This document shows positions 59,682 to 64,000 of a stretch of 64,000 nucleotides of DNA, piece after piece (position 1 is the stretch's first letter; every line of letters starts with the position of its first letter). Both the position numbers and the translations under genes were made by a program. The notes under the pieces are model-generated. The model did no database searches, was not told the DNA's origin, and saw only the letters and a program-made list of their open reading frames with translations. The DNA is from Betaproteobacteria bacterium Ga0077523 (GTDB taxonomy: Bacteria; Pseudomonadota; Gammaproteobacteria; Burkholderiales; Ga0077523), in assembly GCA_001464695.1 (NCBI GenBank), contig LNDQ01000108.1, positions 62,001 through 126,000 on the forward strand, written 5' to 3'.

Positions 59682-61733
59682 TCACTCCTCTTCGTGCCGA
59701 CGCATCGCCCGATAGTCGGTTGCAAGCTGTTGTTGCACGGTCGGTGGCGCTTGCTCGTAGTGGCTCAACTCCATGGAATACGAGCCCTGCCCGCCCGTGA
59801 ACGCCTTCAAGCGTGAGGCATAGCCGTTCAGTTCGGCCAGCGGCGCCAGCCCGCTCACCGTCAGGGTCGCAGCCTGCAGCGCCCGCGTGCCGGTGATCTG
59901 CCCGCGGCGTGAAGAAAGATCACCGGTGATGTCACCCATGTTCGACTCGGGACACAAAACCTCGACGTGCACGATGGGTTCCAGCACGATCGATCCGGCC
60001 TTGGCCAATGCATCGAGAAACGCCTTGCGCCCCGCAGCGACGAAGGCGACTTCCTTCGAGTCCACCGGGTGGTGCTTGCCGTCGAAGACGGTGACACGTA
60101 CGTCCTGCACCGGAAACCCGGCGAGCGGTCCGGCAGCGAGCACCTGTTCCACACCCTTCTGCACCGCCGGGATCAACTGCGACGGGATCACCCCGCCCTT
60201 CACGGCATCGACGAACTGGAAGCCCTCGCCGCGGGCCAGCGGTTCGACGCGCAGGAACACCTCGCCGAACTGGCCGGCACCGCCAGTCTGCTTCTTGTGG
60301 CGGTTGTGACCTTCGGCCGGCACGGTGATGGTTTCGCGGTAGGGCACGCGCGGCGGACGCGTATCCACGTCCACCTTGTACTGCTGCGCCATGCGCTCCA
60401 GCGTCGCGCGCAGGTGCAGTTCTCCCAGGCCGCGCAGCACCGTCTCGTTCATGTGGGGATCGTGTTCGACCTGCAGCGTCGGATCCTCGGCGATCAATTT
60501 GTGCAAGGCGTCAGCCAGCCGCTGTTCCTCGCCGCGACGCCTGGGCTGGATTGCGAGCCCGTGCATCGGCACCGGGAACTCCAGTGGTCGCATGTGGATG
60601 TGGTCCTCGTCGCGCGAATCGTGCAGCACGCAGTCGAACTCGATCTCGTCCACCTTGGCCACGGCAGCGATGTCGCCCGGCACGCAGGAGGCGACCTCGA
60701 CGTGCTCCTTGCCCTGGAGCATGAACAGGTGTCCCACCTTGAACGGCTTGCGGCCATCGCCGACGAAGAGCTGCGTGTCCTTGGTCACGGTCCCCTGGTG
60801 CACGCGAAACACACCGAGCTTGCCCACGAATGGATCGATCACGATCTTGAAGACGTGCGCCAGCACGTGCTTCGCCGGATCGGGTTCGGAATGGAACTCG
60901 ACGGCGTCCACACCTTCGCCCTTGTAGAACAGCGGCGGATTGCCTTCTGTCGGGTTCGGCAACAGCTTCGCGAACACGTCGAGCAGCTCCGCCACGCCGG
61001 CGCCATTGCGGGCCGAGACGAAGCACACCGGCACGAGATGCCCTTCGCGCAAGGCCTTCTCGAAGGGTGCGTGCAATTGTTCCGGCGCGATCTCGCCCTT
61101 CTCCAGGTAGAGCGCCATCAGCTCCTCGTCGACTTCCACCACCTGGTCGACCAACGCGCGGTGGGCTTCCGCGACGGACAGGAAATCCGCCTCGCCGCCG
61201 GGATTGAAGAAGCAATCGACAACTCGCGTTCCACCACCGGCTGGCAGGTTGATCGGCAGGCACTCCTTGCCGAACGCGGCCTGGATGGCTCGCAGCAAGC
61301 CGGGCAGGTCGATGTGCTCGGCGTCGATCTTGTTGACGATCACGAGCCGGCACAACTGCCGCTTCGCCGCCCACTGCATCATCCGCGACGTGATCATCTC
61401 GATACCCGACTGCGCACTCACCACCACGGCCGCCGTCTCCACTGCGTCGAGCGCACCGATGGACTGGCCGATGAAATCCGGGAATCCCGGCGTGTCGAGC
61501 AGGTGCACGCGCTTGCCCTGGGTCTCCAACCGCAGCACCGATGCCTGCAGCGAGTGCCGGTACTCCTTCTCGATCGCAAGATGATCGCTGACGGTCGATC
61601 CGCGCTCGACGGTGCCGGCGGACGCGATGGCCCCGGCGGTTTTCAGCAGCGACTCCGCGAGCGTGGTCTTGCCGGCCGCACCATGGCCCACCAGCGCCAC
61701 GGTGCGGATGTTCTCGGTAGCGATTGCCTTCAT
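59682..61733 (-). CDS. Elongation factor G-like GTPase (EF-G2/FusA2 type)
   Basis: 683 aa. G1 is GHGAAGKTT near residue 16, G3 is DTPGFPDFIG near 75 and G4 is VNKID near 132. The EF-G domains II-V follow, with PLEFPVPMHGLAIQPRR near 385, LRGLGELHLRATLERM near 430 and SRRGQITGTRAL near 600. GSTVSDHLAIEKEYRHSLQASV replaces the standard switch I of the main EF-G. This second EF-G type is shorter in domain IV conservation and probably acts in ribosome recycling or stress translation. Start at 61733 has GGAGGAG upstream. Confidence 0.92.
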   Translation of the reverse strand: MKAIATENIRTVALVGHGAAGKTTLAESLLKTAGAIASAGTVERGSTVSDHLAIEKEYRHSLQASVLRLETQGKRVHLLDTPGFPDFIGQSIGALDAVETAAVVVSAQSGIEMITSRMMQWAAKRQLCRLVIVNKIDAEHIDLPGLLRAIQAAFGKECLPINLPAGGGTRVVDCFFNPGGEADFLSVAEAHRALVDQVVEVDEELMALYLEKGEIAPEQLHAPFEKALREGHLVPVCFVSARNGAGVAELLDVFAKLLPNPTEGNPPLFYKGEGVDAVEFHSEPDPAKHVLAHVFKIVIDPFVGKLGVFRVHQGTVTKDTQLFVGDGRKPFKVGHLFMLQGKEHVEVASCVPGDIAAVAKVDEIEFDCVLHDSRDEDHIHMRPLEFPVPMHGLAIQPRRRGEEQRLADALHKLIAEDPTLQVEHDPHMNETVLRGLGELHLRATLERMAQQYKVDVDTRPPRVPYRETITVPAEGHNRHKKQTGGAGQFGEVFLRVEPLARGEGFQFVDAVKGGVIPSQLIPAVQKGVEQVLAAGPLAGFPVQDVRVTVFDGKHHPVDSKEVAFVAAGRKAFLDALAKAGSIVLEPIVHVEVLCPESNMGDITGDLSSRRGQITGTRALQAATLTVSGLAPLAELNGYASRLKAFTGGQGSYSMELSHYEQAPPTVQQQLATDYRAMRRHEEE

Positions 61734-61797
61734 GTCTCCTCCCCGATTGCGGTGATGTCTTTCCTGGCGCTCTCCCCTGTCTTGGTCCCGCTGCGAC

Positions 61798-63285
61798 TCA
61801 AACGCTCCAACCCTTGGCACGCCCGATCGCGGCGCGCCAACGTGATGTCATCGAGGCTACTCGATCCGGCGGCATTGCGCCCGTGAACGTGCGGTCGGAC
61901 TGCCACAGGCCGTTCATCTGATCGACATCCTTCCAGATGCCGACCGCAAGACCGGCGAGCATTGCGGCACCGAGTGCGGTGGACTCGGCATTGGCGGCGC
62001 GCACCACCGGGACACCCAGTAGATCGGCCTGGAACTGCATCAGGAGATCGTTGCGGGTGGCACCGCCATCGACGCGCAATTCGGCCAGGCCGACGCCGGC
62101 GTCGGCCTGCATGCATTGCAGGATGTCGGCGGTCTGGAAGGCGATGGCCTCGAGCGCCGCGCGTGCCAGGTGCGCTCGCGTCGTGCCGCGCGTGATGCCG
62201 CAGATCGTGCCGCGTGCGAGCGGATCCCAATGGGGCGCACCGAGGCCGGTGAAGGCCGGTACGAAGTACACGCCGTCCGTATCGGGTACCGATGCGGCGA
62301 GCGCCTCGATTTCGGCAGCGCTGCCGATCAAGCCGAGTCCGTCGCGCAGCCACTGGACCGCAGCGCCCGCGATGAACACGCTGCCTTCGAGTGCATAGTC
62401 GGTGCGGTCGCCGATCTGCCACGCAACGGTGGCGAGCAGGTGGTGCTGCGACTCCGGCACCCGTTCACCGGTATGCATCAGCATGAAACACCCGGTGCCA
62501 TAGGTGTTCTTCACCTTGCCCGGCGTCACGCAGCGCTGGCCGAACAACGCCGCCTGCTGGTCGCCCGCGATGCCGGCGACGGGAACCGGCGCGCCGAGAA
62601 TCTGTGCATCGGTTTGCGCCACCACTCCGCTCGACGCCACCACGACAGGCAGCATGGTCATGGGGATCCCCAACGCGGTGGCCAGGTCGGCGTCCCAGCG
62701 GCGCTCACGGATGTCGTAGAGCAACGTGCGCGCCGCGTTGCTCGCGTCCGTCGCATGAACCCGCCCGCCGGTGAGCTTCCAGATGAGCCACGCATCCACC
62801 GTGCCGAAGGCCAGTTCGCCGCGCTCGGCCCGCGCACGGGCACCGGGCACGTGATCGAGGATCCAGGCCACCTTGGTTCCGGAGAAGTAGGCGTCGAGCA
62901 CGAGGCCCGTGCGAGATTGGAAGAGCCCGGCGAGCCCGTCCGATCGCAGCCGGTCGCAGTGCCCGGCGGTCCGCCGATCCTGCCAGACGATAGCGTTGGC
63001 GATCGGGCGACCGCTCGCTCGTTCCCACACGACGGTGGTCTCGCGTTGATTGGTGATGCCGATGGCGGCAACGTCGGTGGCGCCGATGCCGGTCTGCGCG
63101 AGTGCCTCGCGTGCGGTCGCGATCTGGGTGGCCCAGATGGTCTCCGGGTCGTGTTCCACCCACCCTGGCTGCGGATAGATCTGCGGCAGCTCGCGCTGCG
63201 CCACGCCGAGAATGCGGCCGGTGGCATCGAACACCAGCGCGCGCGAACTCGTGGTGCCCTGGTCAAGGGCGAGTATGGCCTGCAT
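61798..63285 (-). CDS. glpK: Glycerol kinase
   Basis: 495 aa, FGGY kinase. [46 protein letters not shown] is the diagnostic N terminus. GVINQRETTV-like [32 protein letters not shown] follows near 75, [36 protein letters not shown] near 245 and [27 protein letters not shown] near 400. Phosphorylates glycerol for catabolism. No glycerol facilitator or GlpD is in the window. Lies 64 bases upstream of the EF-G-like gene on the same strand. Confidence 0.96.
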   Translation of the reverse strand: MQAILALDQGTTSSRALVFDATGRILGVAQRELPQIYPQPGWVEHDPETIWATQIATAREALAQTGIGATDVAAIGITNQRETTVVWERASGRPIANAIVWQDRRTAGHCDRLRSDGLAGLFQSRTGLVLDAYFSGTKVAWILDHVPGARARAERGELAFGTVDAWLIWKLTGGRVHATDASNAARTLLYDIRERRWDADLATALGIPMTMLPVVVASSGVVAQTDAQILGAPVPVAGIAGDQQAALFGQRCVTPGKVKNTYGTGCFMLMHTGERVPESQHHLLATVAWQIGDRTDYALEGSVFIAGAAVQWLRDGLGLIGSAAEIEALAASVPDTDGVYFVPAFTGLGAPHWDPLARGTICGITRGTTRAHLARAALEAIAFQTADILQCMQADAGVGLAELRVDGGATRNDLLMQFQADLLGVPVVRAANAESTALGAAMLAGLAVGIWKDVDQMNGLWQSDRTFTGAMPPDRVASMTSRWRAAIGRAKGWSV

Positions 63286-63398
63286 GGGTCTCCGAAGGAA
63301 CGCTGTGCTAGAGTCTTGCTCCGCTTTTTCCGGTCGCAGCGCGCCTTCCGAACCGACGAGAAGCGCGAACGACGACCCGATGTTACGCCGTCATCGCC

Positions 63399-64000
63399 GT
63401 GGAGGATCACACCGCCGTCTTTCGAGCCGCGCTCGAGCGCATGGGTCTGGCTGCGCCCGGGGAGACGCTCACGCTCGAACCGCTGGCGGGCGGCGTTTCA
63501 TCCGATATCTTCCGTGCCGACCTGCCGCGCGGTTCGGTGTGCATCAAGCGCGCCCTGCCGAAGCTCAAGGTGGAAGCCGACTGGCGCGCTCCGACGGAAC
63601 GCAACCGCTACGAGGTCGAATGGATGCGGGTTGCCGGGGCCATCGCACCCGAGGCGGTGCCGGCCATCCTGGGCGAGGATGTCGACTCGAACCTATTCGC
63701 GATGGCGTGGCTCGATCCGGCCGATCATCCGGTGTGGAAGCTCCAGTTGCGCGACGGCATCGTCGACGGCGCGACGGCACGCGAAGTGGGCCGACGGCTT
63801 GCCCTCATCCACACCAGCACGGCCGACCGGCACGAGCTGGCCGAGCGCTTCGCCACCGATCACATCTTCTTTCCGATCCGGCTCGAGCCTTATCTGCAAG
63901 CCACCGCGCGTGCCCACGCCGATTGCGCGCCGGCACTGGAGCGTCTCGTGGAGGTCACGGCCTCGAACAAGCGCGCCCTGGTCCACGGCGACGTGAGTCC
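63399..64000 (+). CDS. Aminoglycoside phosphotransferase (APH) family kinase, 3' truncated
   Basis: 200 codons visible, running off the window end. GTG start at 63399 (EDHTAVFRAALERMGLAAPG). The kinase-like N lobe has LAGGVSSDIFRADLPRGSVCIKRALPKLKVEADW with the Lys of VCIKR. Later come LFAMAWLDPADHPVWKLQLRDG and the catalytic loop ALVHGDVS, whose HGD motif is complete at the last residues. Such proteins phosphorylate small alcohols or sugars. An upstream ATG at 63380 is in another frame. Divergent from glpK. Confidence 0.85.
   Translation, partial: MEDHTAVFRAALERMGLAAPGETLTLEPLAGGVSSDIFRADLPRGSVCIKRALPKLKVEADWRAPTERNRYEVEWMRVAGAIAPEAVPAILGEDVDSNLFAMAWLDPADHPVWKLQLRDGIVDGATAREVGRRLALIHTSTADRHELAERFATDHIFFPIRLEPYLQATARAHADCAPALERLVEVTASNKRALVHGDVS

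Noticed and set aside
59967-61886. 639-residue antisense frame over the EF-G-like gene
   Set aside because: No recognisable domain, and its His/Leu-rich sequence is a complement of conserved EF-G motifs.

Overview
The window is GC-rich, densely coded bacterial chromosome with no rRNA, tRNA, phage or transposase genes that I could find. A betaproteobacterium (Burkholderiales/Rhodocyclales-like) fits best. The reasons are a Bug/TctC-type solute receptor, beta-type ParC/ParE sequences, UrtCDE next to FmdA/FmdB, an orphan PEP-CTERM-associated acyltransferase and the general gene style. This is an inference from protein families, not from a marker gene. Twelve short GC-rich palindromic elements of three families are scattered between genes, and a few run into gene ends.

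Layout. 1-4.3 kb: end of a urea/short-amide ABC importer (urtC partial, urtD, urtE), then formamidase fmdA and the zinc-ribbon fmdB. 4.2-11.3 kb: mixed single genes (FGE-like protein, DUF488, MOSC, PEP-CTERM acyltransferase, SDR, LEA-type lipoprotein, B3/B4 protein, Tat-type amine oxidase). 11.4-14.3 kb: a minus-strand operon of a periplasmic solute receptor followed by exbB-exbD-tonB. 14.6-17.3 kb: a MASE1-PAS NarL-type two-component pair. 17.6-23.6 kb: a six-gene operon with a BMP-type ABC importer (ATPase, two permeases, receptor) plus a RutB-like amidohydrolase and a RidA protein, probably for uptake and breakdown of a ureido or N-heterocyclic compound. 23.7-26 kb: YciI, EamA exporter, alpha/beta hydrolase. 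26-33.6 kb: a large winged-helix/AAA regulator followed by an efflux operon (small protein, outer-membrane factor, EmrA-like, EmrB-like), with direct repeats in its promoter region.

34-36.6 kb: a cobalt-type nitrile hydratase operon (alpha, beta, accessory) preceded by a His/Met-rich exported protein. 36.6-42.6 kb: minus-strand acid/CoA metabolism genes (GST, acyl-CoA dehydrogenase, CoA transferase, Bug receptor, cupin, LarA-like). 42.8-44.8 kb: exported cupin, a secreted protein and an NMT1-type receptor. 44.9-50.5 kb: parC, a DUF3859-like gene and parE. Here parE is fused in frame to an N-terminal winged-helix domain of about 185 residues, and a perfect 10+1+10 palindrome lies just upstream of its start. 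50.6-55.6 kb: RraA-like, SMP-30, SelO, a RelE/ribbon-helix-helix toxin-antitoxin pair and a ureohydrolase. 55.9-59.6 kb: exported or membrane proteins of unknown role. 59.7-64 kb: EF-G-like GTPase, glycerol kinase and a truncated phosphotransferase.

Nitrogen recovery from small organic compounds is a recurring theme: urea/amide import, formamidase, nitrile hydratase, RutB-like amidase and ureohydrolase. The most unusual object is the regulator-ParE fusion with its likely autoregulatory operator. Next are the repeat elements that supply the terminal codons of host genes.
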